Assembly: GCF_003600895.1 (NCBI RefSeq)
Contig: NZ_QYRP01000002.1
Location: forward strand, 2,232,001-2,296,000
Direction of reading: 5' to 3'
Source: Nocardioides cavernaquae
GTDB lineage: Bacteria > Actinomycetota > Actinomycetes > Propionibacteriales > Nocardioidaceae
DNA length: 64,000 nucleotides
The position numbers were made by a program, and so were the translations under genes. Positions 8,246 through 16,776 of the stretch are shown here, in pieces (position 1 is the first letter of the stretch; every line of letters starts with the position of its first letter). The notes below the pieces were generated by a model. That model saw nothing but the letters and a program-made list of their open reading frames with translations. It did no database searches and was not told the origin of the DNA.

Positions 8246-11200
8246 GTGTCCGCCAACCCCGTCTCCTACCGTCTGGCGCCGCAGGCCGCTGTGGCCGGTC
8301 CGGCGCCGGTGCTGGACGCTGCCCAGCAAGCAGTGGTGGACCATGCGGGTGGCCCGCTGCTGGTGCTGGCCGGACCGGGCACGGGCAAGACGACGACCCT
8401 GGTCGAGGCGATCGCGGCACGCATCGAGCGCGACGGTGTCGCGCCTGACCAGATCCTCGCCCTGACCTTCTCCCGCAAGGCGGCAGAGCAGCTGCGCGAC
8501 CGGGTCACCGCGCGCATCGGGCGGACCACCGCAGCCACGATGAGCTCGACCTTCCACTCGTTCGCCTACGGGCTGATCCGCGCCTACGCACCTGCCGAGC
8601 TCTACGACGCCCCGCTGCGGCTGCTCTCCGCGCCCGAGCAGGACGTGGTGCTCCGCGAGCTGCTGACCGACCACCCCGAGTCGGTGCAGTGGCCCCCGTC
8701 GCTCCGGGCCGCGCTGGGCACACGCGGGTTCGCGCGCGAGGTCACGATGGTGCTCGGGCGGGCCCGGGAGAAGGGGCTCGACCCGTCGCAGCTGAGCGCA
8801 CTGGGGCGCGAGCACGAGCTGCCCGAGTTCATCGCGGCCGGGGCCTTCCTCGATCAGTACCTCACGGTGCTCGACAGCCAGGGTGCCACCGACTATGCCG
8901 ACCTGATCCGCCGGGCCACGCTCGAGGCCGAGCTGCACCGCGACGAGCTGCGGTCGCGCTTCACCCACGTCTTCGTCGACGAGTACCAGGACACCGATCC
9001 CGGCCAGGTCCAGCTGCTGCGTGCGTTGGCCGGCGACGGTCGCAACCTCACTGTTGTCGGCGACCCGCACCAGTCCATCTACGGCTTCCGAGGTGCCGAG
9101 GTGCGCGGCATCCTCGAGTTCCCGACCGCCTTCCCGACCACGGCGGGGGAGTCTGCTCCGGTCATCGCGCTGCGCACGACGCGACGCTTCGGGCCGCGGC
9201 TGCTCCGGGCGAGCCAGCAGGTCGCCGGCCGGCTCTCGCTGATCGGCACCATCCCCGAGGCGGCCAGGGAGGCGTTCCTCGAGCCGGTCGCGGCGCCGGG
9301 TGACCACGGCGCCGGCAAGGTCGACGTCCTCACCTTCGACAGCGAGCGGGCCGAGGCCGAGCACCTCGCCGACCTGCTGCGCCGCGCTCACCTCGAGGAC
9401 GGCATCGGCTGGGACGAGATGGCCGTGCTGGTGCGCTCGGGGCGCTCCTCGATCCCTGCGCTGCGACGGTCGCTCGGCGCCGCGGGCGTGCCGGTCGAGG
9501 TCGCGTCCGACGACCTCCCGCTGGTCCAGGACCCGGCGGTCGCGCCGCTGCTCGACGCGCTCCGTGCCGTGGTCAACCTCGAGGAGACCGACACCGAGCA
9601 CGTGGGCCACCTCGACGCCGGCCGCGCCGAGGCGTTGCTGACGGGGCCCCTGGGGGGCCTCGACGCCGGCGACGTACGCCGCCTCGCGCGGCAGCTGCGC
9701 GCCCGGGAGAAGGCGCAGGCACAGGGGGCGGCTCGCACTCCGCAGCCGTCGCGGGAGCTGGTCCGGCTGGCCGTGGTGGGCCCGGGTTTCCTGGACGGGC
9801 TGAGCGGGGTCGAGGCGACCCGCGCACGTTCGCTCGCGGCCCTGCTTCGCGGAGCACGGGAGCAGATGCTCGCGGGCGCCACCGCCGAGGAGGTGCTCTG
9901 GACGCTGTGGTCAGGCACCGGCTGGCCCGCCCGACTCAGGCGAGGGGTCGAGGCCGGGGGTGGACAGGCCCGGCGCGCGCACCGCGACCTCGACTCGGTC
10001 TGTGCGCTCTTCGAGGCGGCATCCCGTGCCGAGGAGCAACGCGACCACGTCGGCGTCATCAACTTCCTCGCCACTCTCGTGGCGCAGCAGTTGCCCGGCG
10101 ACACGCTGGCCGAGCGCGGCGTGCGCGGGTCGGCTGTTCGCCTGCTCACCGCTCACCGGTCCAAGGGCCTGGAGTGGCGGCTCGTCGTCGTCGCCCACGT
10201 CCAGCAGGACGCCTGGCCTGACCTGCGCCGTCGCTCGTCCCTGCTCGGTGCCGACCTGATCGGCGTCGACGGCATCCAGCCCCCGCTGACCACCCGCGAG
10301 CTGCTGATGGAGGAGCGCCGGCTCTTCTACGTCGCCTGCACGCGCGCCCGAGAGCGCCTCGTCGTCACTGCGGTGAAGTCGAGCGACGACGAGGGTGAGC
10401 AGCCGTCGCGGTTCCTCGACGACCTCTATCCGACCGCGGCCGAGCACCGGGCCGTGCATGTCGCGGGCCGGCCCCGGCGCCCGCTCTCGCTTTCCGGCCT
10501 GGTGGCCGACCTGCGTCGCACCGTGACCGACCCGGAGGCGTCGGAGCCCCTGCGTGAGACCGCCGCGCGTCGGCTCGCCCAGCTCGCGTCGGAGACCGTG
10601 GGAGACCGACCGCTCGTGCCTGCTGCCGACCCGTCCCAGTGGTGGGGGACGCGCTCGGCCTCGCGATCCGTGCAGCCGGTCCGCGATCCCGAGGCGCCGG
10701 TGCCGGTCTCGGCGAGCATGCTGGAGAAGATCCTGACCTGCCCGACCCAGTGGTTCCTCGAGCGCGAGGCCGGGGGAGCCGGGGCCTCGGCCCAGTCGGC
10801 CAACGTCGGGCAGCTGGTCCACGCCGTCGCGGAGCGGGTCGCGACGGGTGAGCTGGAGCCGGAGCTCACCGCCCTGATGGAGCACGTCGACGTGGTCTGG
10901 GACCGGCTCTCGTTCCGCACCCCGTGGTCCAAGGCGCGCGAGCACGAACGGGTGCGGAGCGGCCTGGCCAAGTTCCTCGCCTGGCATGCCACCAATCCAC
11001 GCGCGGGGCTCGGCACCGAGCGCACGTTCTCCGCCGAGATCGAGCTCCCTGATGGTGAGCGGGTGCGGCTGGCCGGTCAGGTGGACCGGCTGGAGCTGAG
11101 CTCCGACAACCGGGTCGTCGTGGTCGACCTCAAGTCCGGGCGGGCTGCACCAACCGGGCCCGCCGTGCTCAAGCACACCCAGCTCGCGCTCTACCAGCTC

Positions 11201-11482
11201 GCGGTCGACGCGGGCGGGTTTGATGACGCCCCGGCCGTCACCGGTGGCGCCGAGCTGGTGCAGCTCGGGCTCGAGGACGGCAAGCCCGAGCCGACGGTGC
11301 AGCGGCAGCCGGCCCACGACCCCGACGGCCCCGAGCGCGCCCTGCTGGTCTCGCAGCTGGAGCTGGCGGCGGCGCTGATCCGCAGCGAGACCTTCCCTGC
11401 GGTGATCGGCCCCCAGTGCGAGCGCTGCGCGTTCACAGCGATCTGCCCGGCGAAGAGCGCCGGATCGGTGGTGACCCAGTGA
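8246..11482 (+). CDS. adnA: AdnA: UvrD-like helicase with Fe-S PD-(D/E)XK nuclease domain
   Basis: A subunit of about 1078 residues of the actinobacterial AdnAB helicase-nuclease, which resects double-strand breaks. SF1 motifs: Walker A GPGTGKTTT, FVDEYQDTD (Walker B), GDPHQSIYGFRGA, and HRSKGLEWRLVVV. The C-terminal nuclease domain holds VVVVDLKSG (catalytic D and K). Four cysteines expected to bind a 4Fe-4S cluster are present: one in ILTCPTQWF and three in CERCAFTAIC. The start is ambiguous among TTG 8216, GTG 8237 and GTG 8246, and the last is used here. The stop overlaps the adnB start by GTGA, so the subunits are translationally coupled. It matches M. tuberculosis Rv3202c. Confidence 0.92.
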   Translation: MSANPVSYRLAPQAAVAGPAPVLDAAQQAVVDHAGGPLLVLAGPGTGKTTTLVEAIAARIERDGVAPDQILALTFSRKAAEQLRDRVTARIGRTTAATMSSTFHSFAYGLIRAYAPAELYDAPLRLLSAPEQDVVLRELLTDHPESVQWPPSLRAALGTRGFAREVTMVLGRAREKGLDPSQLSALGREHELPEFIAAGAFLDQYLTVLDSQGATDYADLIRRATLEAELHRDELRSRFTHVFVDEYQDTDPGQVQLLRALAGDGRNLTVVGDPHQSIYGFRGAEVRGILEFPTAFPTTAGESAPVIALRTTRRFGPRLLRASQQVAGRLSLIGTIPEAAREAFLEPVAAPGDHGAGKVDVLTFDSERAEAEHLADLLRRAHLEDGIGWDEMAVLVRSGRSSIPALRRSLGAAGVPVEVASDDLPLVQDPAVAPLLDALRAVVNLEETDTEHVGHLDAGRAEALLTGPLGGLDAGDVRRLARQLRAREKAQAQGAARTPQPSRELVRLAVVGPGFLDGLSGVEATRARSLAALLRGAREQMLAGATAEEVLWTLWSGTGWPARLRRGVEAGGGQARRAHRDLDSVCALFEAASRAEEQRDHVGVINFLATLVAQQLPGDTLAERGVRGSAVRLLTAHRSKGLEWRLVVVAHVQQDAWPDLRRRSSLLGADLIGVDGIQPPLTTRELLMEERRLFYVACTRARERLVVTAVKSSDDEGEQPSRFLDDLYPTAAEHRAVHVAGRPRRPLSLSGLVADLRRTVTDPEASEPLRETAARRLAQLASETVGDRPLVPAADPSQWWGTRSASRSVQPVRDPEAPVPVSASMLEKILTCPTQWFLEREAGGAGASAQSANVGQLVHAVAERVATGELEPELTALMEHVDVVWDRLSFRTPWSKAREHERVRSGLAKFLAWHATNPRAGLGTERTFSAEIELPDGERVRLAGQVDRLELSSDNRVVVVDLKSGRAAPTGPAVLKHTQLALYQLAVDAGGFDDAPAVTGGAELVQLGLEDGKPEPTVQRQPAHDPDGPERALLVSQLELAAALIRSETFPAVIGPQCERCAFTAICPAKSAGSVVTQ

Positions 11483-14400
11483 CGCCCCTCGAGATCACCA
11501 CCCCGGCGGACCTGCAGCGGGTGATGAAGACCGACTACGCCCCGAGTGCGCAGCAGTGGGAGGCCATCTCCGCGCCGCTCGCCCCGGCCGTCGTGATCGC
11601 CGGTGCCGGATCCGGCAAGACCACGCTGATGGCAGCCCGGGTCGTCTACCTTGTCGCGACCGGTCAGGTCAGGCCCGACGAGATCCTCGGCCTCACCTTC
11701 ACCACCAAGGCGGCCGCGGAGCTCCGCGCGCGGATCCGTGAGGCGCTGCAGCAGGCCGGCGCCCTCGAGCCGGTCGTTGCTGACGACGGCACCGTCGAGG
11801 ACGTGCTGGAGCCGACTGTCGCGACCTACAACGCCTACGCCTCGGCGCTCCTCACCGACCACGGCCTCCGCATCGGCCACGAGCCCGACACCCGCGTCAT
11901 CACCGACGCCTCGCGCTTCCAGCTGGGCGCACGGGTCGTGGAGCGCTACGCCGGCGAGGTGCGCGCGCTCTCCGACCACCCGCCCACCGTGATCCAGAAC
12001 CTCCTCGCCCTCGATGGCGCGATGTCCGAGCACCTCGTCACCGTCGATGACGTCCGCCGCGTGGACGCCGAGGCCCGCGCGCGTTTCGCTGCCTCGCTGG
12101 TGATCGCCGAGGCGGAGCTCGATGCCGGCAAGAAGGTCAAGGGGCAGGTCGACGCGATCAAGAAGGCGCTCAACGTGATCGAGCGGCGAGGCGAGCTGCT
12201 CGGCCTCGTCGCGTCGTACCGGCGGCTCAAGCGCGAGCTCGGGCTGATGGACTTTTCCGACCAGATCGAGCTCGGTGCCCGGCTGGCCACCGGCCAACCC
12301 GGGGTCGGCGAGGCTGAGCGGGCACGGTTCAAGGTCGTGCTCCTCGACGAGTACCAGGACACCTCGGTGGCCCAGGCGACCATGCTGTCGCGGCTCTTCG
12401 GCGACGGACATCCAGTGACTGCGGTCGGTGACCCCAACCAGGCGATCTACGGCTGGCGCGGCGCCTCGGTCTCCAACATCCTCAACTTCGCCGATGCGTT
12501 CCCCTCAGCGGCCGGTGTCGTGAGCTTCCCGCTGACCGTCAACCGCCGCTCCGACCGGCGCATCCTCGAGGTCGCCAACCGGCTGGCCGGCCCACTCCTC
12601 GAGAAGTACCCCCAGGTCGCTCCGCTGGAGCCGGCCCCCGGTGCTGCCGACGGGGTGGTCGAGGCGCTGGTGTTCGAGACCAACGCCGAGGAGCTCGCGT
12701 GGCTGGCCACCGCCGTCGCCGACGCGCACACGGGGGACACGGGTGGGATGTGGTCCGACATCGGCGTGCTGACCCGCGACAACGCCCACGCGGCCGACGT
12801 CTTCGACGCGCTGACCACTGCCGGCATCCCGGTGGAGATCGTCGGCCTCTCGGGTCTGTTGCGGCTGCCCGAGGTCGCCGAGGTGGTCGCCACGCTCCAC
12901 CTGCTCCACGATGTCACCGCCAACGCGTCGCTGCTCACCCTGCTCAACGGGCCACGCTGGGCGATCGGGCCGCGCGACCTGAAGCTGCTCGGCAAGCGCT
13001 CGGCAGAGATCGCGGGCGGCCGTCGGTCATCGGCGGGCGACGTCGCCGAGCACCTCGTCCAGATCACCGACGGAGTCGACCCGGCCGAGCTGCCCTCGCT
13101 CAGCGATGCACTCGACGATCTCGGCGATTCCGCCGACTGGCCCTACTCCGCCGAGGCCCGCGAGCGCTTCGGTCTGCTGTCGTCGGAGCTGCGCATGCTG
13201 CGCACCTCCGTCGGCGAGCCGCTGCTCGACGTGGTGCGCCGCATCATCGACACCACCGGTGTCGACGTGGAGCTGGCCTCCTCCATCAGCCCCGCGGCGG
13301 CTGCCCGACGCGACAACCTCGACCTGTTCGTGAAGGCCGTCGCGGACTTCCAGGCGGTCGACGGCGACGTGACGCTGCCGGCGTTGCTGGCCTACCTGAC
13401 CGCGGAGGACGACCAGGGCAATGGCCTCGACATCGCGACCCCGACGGAGGCCGACTCGGTGAAGCTGCTGACGGTGCACCGGTCCAAGGGACTCGAGTGG
13501 GGATGCGTCTTCTCGGTCGGCGTCTGCGAGACCCGCTTCCCGACCAACCGCTCGCGGACGCTGTGGACCTCGTCGCCGCCGGTCCTTCCCGCTCCGTTGC
13601 GCGGTGACGCGGGCGACCTGCCGCAGCTCGCGGCGTACGACAAGGCGGGGCTCGACGCCTACCGCGACGCGACACGTGCGCACGATGCGGAGGAGGAGCT
13701 CCGACTGGGCTACGTCGCGTTCACCCGCGCCGCGCACCGGCTGGTGGTCAGCTCGTACCTCTGGAACAAGAACAAGACCCCGCTCGGGCCGTCCGCCTAT
13801 CAGCAGACCGTGCGCGCGTCGCTCGAGGCGTGGGGCATCCCGCCGAAGCATTGGCTGGTCAAGCCGGAGAAGGGGGCGCTGAACCCGCTCGCCGAGCTCG
13901 ACACGAGCCGACCCTGGCCGGTCGATGGCGTCGGCCGCGAGGCGCTGCTCCGCCGCGAGGCAGCAGAGCGGGTGATCGCTGTCGACCTGTCCGCGGATGA
14001 CCCGGAGCTGGACATGGTCGAGGCATCGACCGTGGCGGAGTGGGACGCCGAGCTCGAGCGCCTCGTCGTCGAGGCGCGCCAGGAGCGGGCCACCGACATC
14101 GACGTGCCGCTTCCGTCCTCGCTCTCCGCGACGTCGCTGGCGAAGCTGCGCGACGACCCCGACGCCTTCGCCCGCGACCTGGCCCGGCCGATGCCACGCC
14201 CGCCGTCGTCGGCGGCCCGCTTCGGCACGCGCTTCCATGCGTACGTCGAGGCGCGGTTCGGGCAGCAGCAGCTGATCGGGCTCGACGAGCTGCCGGGTGC
14301 GGGTGATGCCGAGATCGACGAGGTCGAGCTGCGCGAGCTGGTGGCCGCCTTCGAGACAGGGGAGTTCGCCGACCGGGTGCCCCATGCCGTCGAGCCGCCC

Positions 14401-14676
14401 TTTGCGCTGGTGCTCGACGGCCAGGTGGTCCGCGGACGCATCGACGCTGTCTACGCCGAGCCGGGTGGATCGTTCCTGGTCGTCGACTGGAAGACCAGCC
14501 GGAGCGAGAACGCCGATCCGCTGCAGCTCGCGATCTACCGGTTGGCCTGGGCGGAGCTCACCGGCCTGCCGCTCGAGCAGGTGCGCGCTGCGTTCCACTA
14601 CGTCCGGTCGGGTCGGACCGTCGAGCCGACAGACCTGCCGGGTCGCGACGAGCTCGAGAAGCTGCTCCGCGTCTGA
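11479..14676 (+). CDS. adnB: AdnB: UvrD-like helicase-nuclease partner subunit
   Basis: A 1065-residue second subunit of AdnAB. Helicase motifs: GAGSGKTTLMA (Walker A), LLDEYQDTSVAQ, GDPNQAIYGWRGA, VHRSKGLEWG, and YVAFTRAAHRL. The C-terminal PD-(D/E)XK nuclease has VVDWKTSR with the QLAIYRLAWAE helix. The Fe-S cysteines of AdnA are absent, as expected for this subunit. The GTG at 11479 overlaps the adnA stop in GTGA; the open frame reaches 11416, but homology and coupling place the start here. In mycobacteria AdnB is the lead motor and both nuclease domains cut. It matches Rv3201c. Confidence 0.93.
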   Translation: MTPLEITTPADLQRVMKTDYAPSAQQWEAISAPLAPAVVIAGAGSGKTTLMAARVVYLVATGQVRPDEILGLTFTTKAAAELRARIREALQQAGALEPVVADDGTVEDVLEPTVATYNAYASALLTDHGLRIGHEPDTRVITDASRFQLGARVVERYAGEVRALSDHPPTVIQNLLALDGAMSEHLVTVDDVRRVDAEARARFAASLVIAEAELDAGKKVKGQVDAIKKALNVIERRGELLGLVASYRRLKRELGLMDFSDQIELGARLATGQPGVGEAERARFKVVLLDEYQDTSVAQATMLSRLFGDGHPVTAVGDPNQAIYGWRGASVSNILNFADAFPSAAGVVSFPLTVNRRSDRRILEVANRLAGPLLEKYPQVAPLEPAPGAADGVVEALVFETNAEELAWLATAVADAHTGDTGGMWSDIGVLTRDNAHAADVFDALTTAGIPVEIVGLSGLLRLPEVAEVVATLHLLHDVTANASLLTLLNGPRWAIGPRDLKLLGKRSAEIAGGRRSSAGDVAEHLVQITDGVDPAELPSLSDALDDLGDSADWPYSAEARERFGLLSSELRMLRTSVGEPLLDVVRRIIDTTGVDVELASSISPAAAARRDNLDLFVKAVADFQAVDGDVTLPALLAYLTAEDDQGNGLDIATPTEADSVKLLTVHRSKGLEWGCVFSVGVCETRFPTNRSRTLWTSSPPVLPAPLRGDAGDLPQLAAYDKAGLDAYRDATRAHDAEEELRLGYVAFTRAAHRLVVSSYLWNKNKTPLGPSAYQQTVRASLEAWGIPPKHWLVKPEKGALNPLAELDTSRPWPVDGVGREALLRREAAERVIAVDLSADDPELDMVEASTVAEWDAELERLVVEARQERATDIDVPLPSSLSATSLAKLRDDPDAFARDLARPMPRPPSSAARFGTRFHAYVEARFGQQQLIGLDELPGAGDAEIDEVELRELVAAFETGEFADRVPHAVEPPFALVLDGQVVRGRIDAVYAEPGGSFLVVDWKTSRSENADPLQLAIYRLAWAELTGLPLEQVRAAFHYVRSGRTVEPTDLPGRDELEKLLRV

Positions 14677-14685
14677 GCGCGGACG

Positions 14686-15402
14686 TCAGGCCTGGGCGGT
14701 GATCGCCTCGAGGGCGATCTCGACCATCGCGCCGAACCCCTGCTCACGCTCGGCTGCGGAGGTGTGCTCCCCGGTGACGATGTGGTCGGAGACGGTGCAG
14801 ATCGCGAGCGCCCTGCCGCCGTGCTTCGCGGCCAGCGTGTAGAGCGCGGACGCCTCCATCTCGACGGCCAGCACACCGTACTCGACCATGCGTGCTGTCA
14901 GCTCCGGCCGCGCGGCGTAGAAGGAGTCGGCGGAGAAGATCAGGCCCGTGTGCACCTCGACGTCGAGCATTCGACCGTGCGCTGCGTCGTACGCCGCCCG
15001 GAGCAGGCCGAAGTCGGCGACCGGTGCGTAGTCGAGCCCCTCAAAAGCGATCCGGTTCATCGCCGAGTCGGTGCATGCGCCCGAGGCGATCACGATGTCG
15101 CGGAGGGCGACCTTCCCGGTCAGCGCGCCACAGGAGCCCACGCGGATGACCGACTCGACGTCGTACTCGGAGAAGAGCTCGTTGACGTAGATCGCCAGCG
15201 ACGGCTGGCCCATGCCTGATCCCTGGACCGAGATCGGCTGGCCGCGCCAGGTGCCGGTGAAGCCGAGCATCCCGCGGACCTCGCTGTAGCAACGGGCATC
15301 ATCGAGGAAGGTCTCCGCGATCCATTTCGCCCGCAGCGGGTCACCGGGGAGCAGGACGTGGGGCGCGATCTCGCCGGGCCGGGCGCCGATGTGGGTGCTC
15401 AT
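14686..15402 (-). CDS. deoD: DeoD-type purine-nucleoside phosphorylase
   Basis: A 238-residue hexameric-type (PNP_UDP_1 family) phosphorylase that splits purine nucleosides with phosphate into base and ribose-1-phosphate. Recognisable segments: [14 protein letters not shown] near the N-terminus (phosphate Arg), [20 protein letters not shown], and [12 protein letters not shown] with the ribose-binding Glu. The catalytic acid in [11 protein letters not shown] is the family Asp. The length is standard and the ATG at 15402 is clear. It is convergent with adnB (9-base gap) and divergent from nudC. It is a salvage-pathway gene that I do not place in the mycobacterial version of this cluster. Confidence 0.95.
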   Translation of the reverse strand: MSTHIGARPGEIAPHVLLPGDPLRAKWIAETFLDDARCYSEVRGMLGFTGTWRGQPISVQGSGMGQPSLAIYVNELFSEYDVESVIRVGSCGALTGKVALRDIVIASGACTDSAMNRIAFEGLDYAPVADFGLLRAAYDAAHGRMLDVEVHTGLIFSADSFYAARPELTARMVEYGVLAVEMEASALYTLAAKHGGRALAICTVSDHIVTGEHTSAAEREQGFGAMVEIALEAITAQA

Positions 15403-15439
15403 TCGCGCAGCCTAGGAGTGTGCCTGACAGGATGCCGTT

Positions 15440-16456
15440 GTGATCAGGGAACGATCCGACAACGATCAACCGGCCACCGGCCCGAAGCCCACGGACAGCT
15501 GGGCACACGACCGGCTTGCCCACCGACGCGACGACGAGGCCTGGCTGGCCGGGGCGTGGGCAGACCCCGCCACCCGCGTCGTGCCGCTCTCGGGAGGCCG
15601 TGTGTACGCCGTGGAGGGCAGGCCGCAGTGGCTGAGTCCGGCCGGGCTCGTCGAGGCCCTCCCGGGTGTCGACGTGACGGACGGGGTGCGCGTGCTGCTC
15701 GGCGAGCGTGACGGCGTGGCCCGGTTCGCCCTGCACGTCCAGGGTGCTGGTCGCGATGCAACGACGTCCGCTGCAGGGTCTGCGCCGCGCCCACCCGAGG
15801 ACGCTTCAGCCGTCACGGGCTGGGTCGGGCTGCGCTCGCTGGGCCTGCACCTGATGCAGGACATCGCGGACGCACGCCTGCTCTTCCACGCGGTCGGGAT
15901 CGGCGAGTGGCTGGAACGCACCCGGTTCTGCGCCCGTTGCGGCGGCACCCTGACGGCACGCCAGTCGGGTCACGTCCAGGTGTGCGACTCCTGCGGACGC
16001 GAACAGTTCCCGCGGATCGAGCCGGCCGTGATCATGCTGATCACCCAGGGCGAGCCGGGTTCTCCTGACGAGCGGTGCCTGCTCGGCAGCGGCCTGCAGT
16101 GGGGCCCGACGAGGTTCTCGACGCTGGCCGGCTTCGCCGAGCCGGGCGAGGCCCTCGAGGACGCCGTGCGCCGCGAGGTCTTCGAGGAGGCCGGCGTCAG
16201 GGTCGGCCGGGTGGAGTGGTTCGCCAGTCAGCCGTGGCCGTTCCCGAGCTCGTTGATGCTCGGCTTCACGGGACGCGCGATCAGCACGGAGATCACGATC
16301 GACCCCTCCGAGATCGCCGACGCCCGGTGGTTCACCCGCGCCGAGCTGAAGGCACAGGCCGAGAGCGGCGAGATCAGCCTGCCCACCCGCGGCATCTCGA
16401 TCTCGCGGACCCTGATCGAGTCCTGGTACGGAGGACCGCTGCCCGGCAGCTGGTGA
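15440..16456 (+). CDS. nudC: NudC: NAD(H) pyrophosphatase / NAD-RNA decapping Nudix hydrolase
   Basis: A 338-residue enzyme that hydrolyses NAD(H) to NMN and AMP and can remove NAD caps from RNA. After a variable N-terminal domain come four zinc cysteines (CARC and CDSC). Next is the Nudix box (GFAEPGEALEDAVRREVFEE, continuing AGV), then the NudC signature SQPWPFPSS. The GTG at 15440 is the farthest start. The first ~20 residues are unconserved, so a later start is possible. It is divergent from deoD and convergent with the mycoredoxin gene. It is the equivalent of M. tuberculosis Rv3199c. Confidence 0.93.
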   Translation: MIRERSDNDQPATGPKPTDSWAHDRLAHRRDDEAWLAGAWADPATRVVPLSGGRVYAVEGRPQWLSPAGLVEALPGVDVTDGVRVLLGERDGVARFALHVQGAGRDATTSAAGSAPRPPEDASAVTGWVGLRSLGLHLMQDIADARLLFHAVGIGEWLERTRFCARCGGTLTARQSGHVQVCDSCGREQFPRIEPAVIMLITQGEPGSPDERCLLGSGLQWGPTRFSTLAGFAEPGEALEDAVRREVFEEAGVRVGRVEWFASQPWPFPSSLMLGFTGRAISTEITIDPSEIADARWFTRAELKAQAESGEISLPTRGISISRTLIESWYGGPLPGSW

Positions 16457-16468
16457 CCGGCGCTGCGG

Positions 16469-16708
16469 TCAGTTGAGGGAGGCGAGCTTGGCCTTCACCT
16501 GGGCGACGGACGGGTTGGTGTGCGCCGAGCCGTCGGCGTACACGAGTGTGGGGACGGTCTGGTTGCCGCCGTTGACCTGCTCGACGATGAACGCGGCATC
16601 CTCGTTCTTCTCGATGTCGACCACGGTGTACGGGATGCCCTCGCGGTCGAGCTGGCTCGTCAGGCGGTGGCAGTAGCCGCACCAGGTGGTGCTGTACATG
16701 GTGATCAT
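16469..16708 (-). CDS. Mycoredoxin / glutaredoxin-like protein
   Basis: A 79-residue thioredoxin-fold oxidoreductase. The CGYC redox motif follows MYSTTW at the end of the first strand, as in mycoredoxins that reduce mycothiol-mixed disulfides. The TVPT cis-proline motif and the ADGS...TNPS ligand loop are present. The frame could begin at GTG 16726. GAGGA inside that extension is placed for the ATG at 16708, which is used here. It corresponds to Rv3198A in the conserved nudC-mrx-uvrD2 block. It is convergent with nudC (12-base gap). Confidence 0.9.
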   Translation of the reverse strand: MITMYSTTWCGYCHRLTSQLDREGIPYTVVDIEKNEDAAFIVEQVNGGNQTVPTLVYADGSAHTNPSVAQVKAKLASLN

Positions 16709-16776
16709 CGGGCTGTCGGTCCTCACGTCTAGGCTGTGACGACCGTTCCAACCGTGCCTGCCAGGAGTCCATTCCC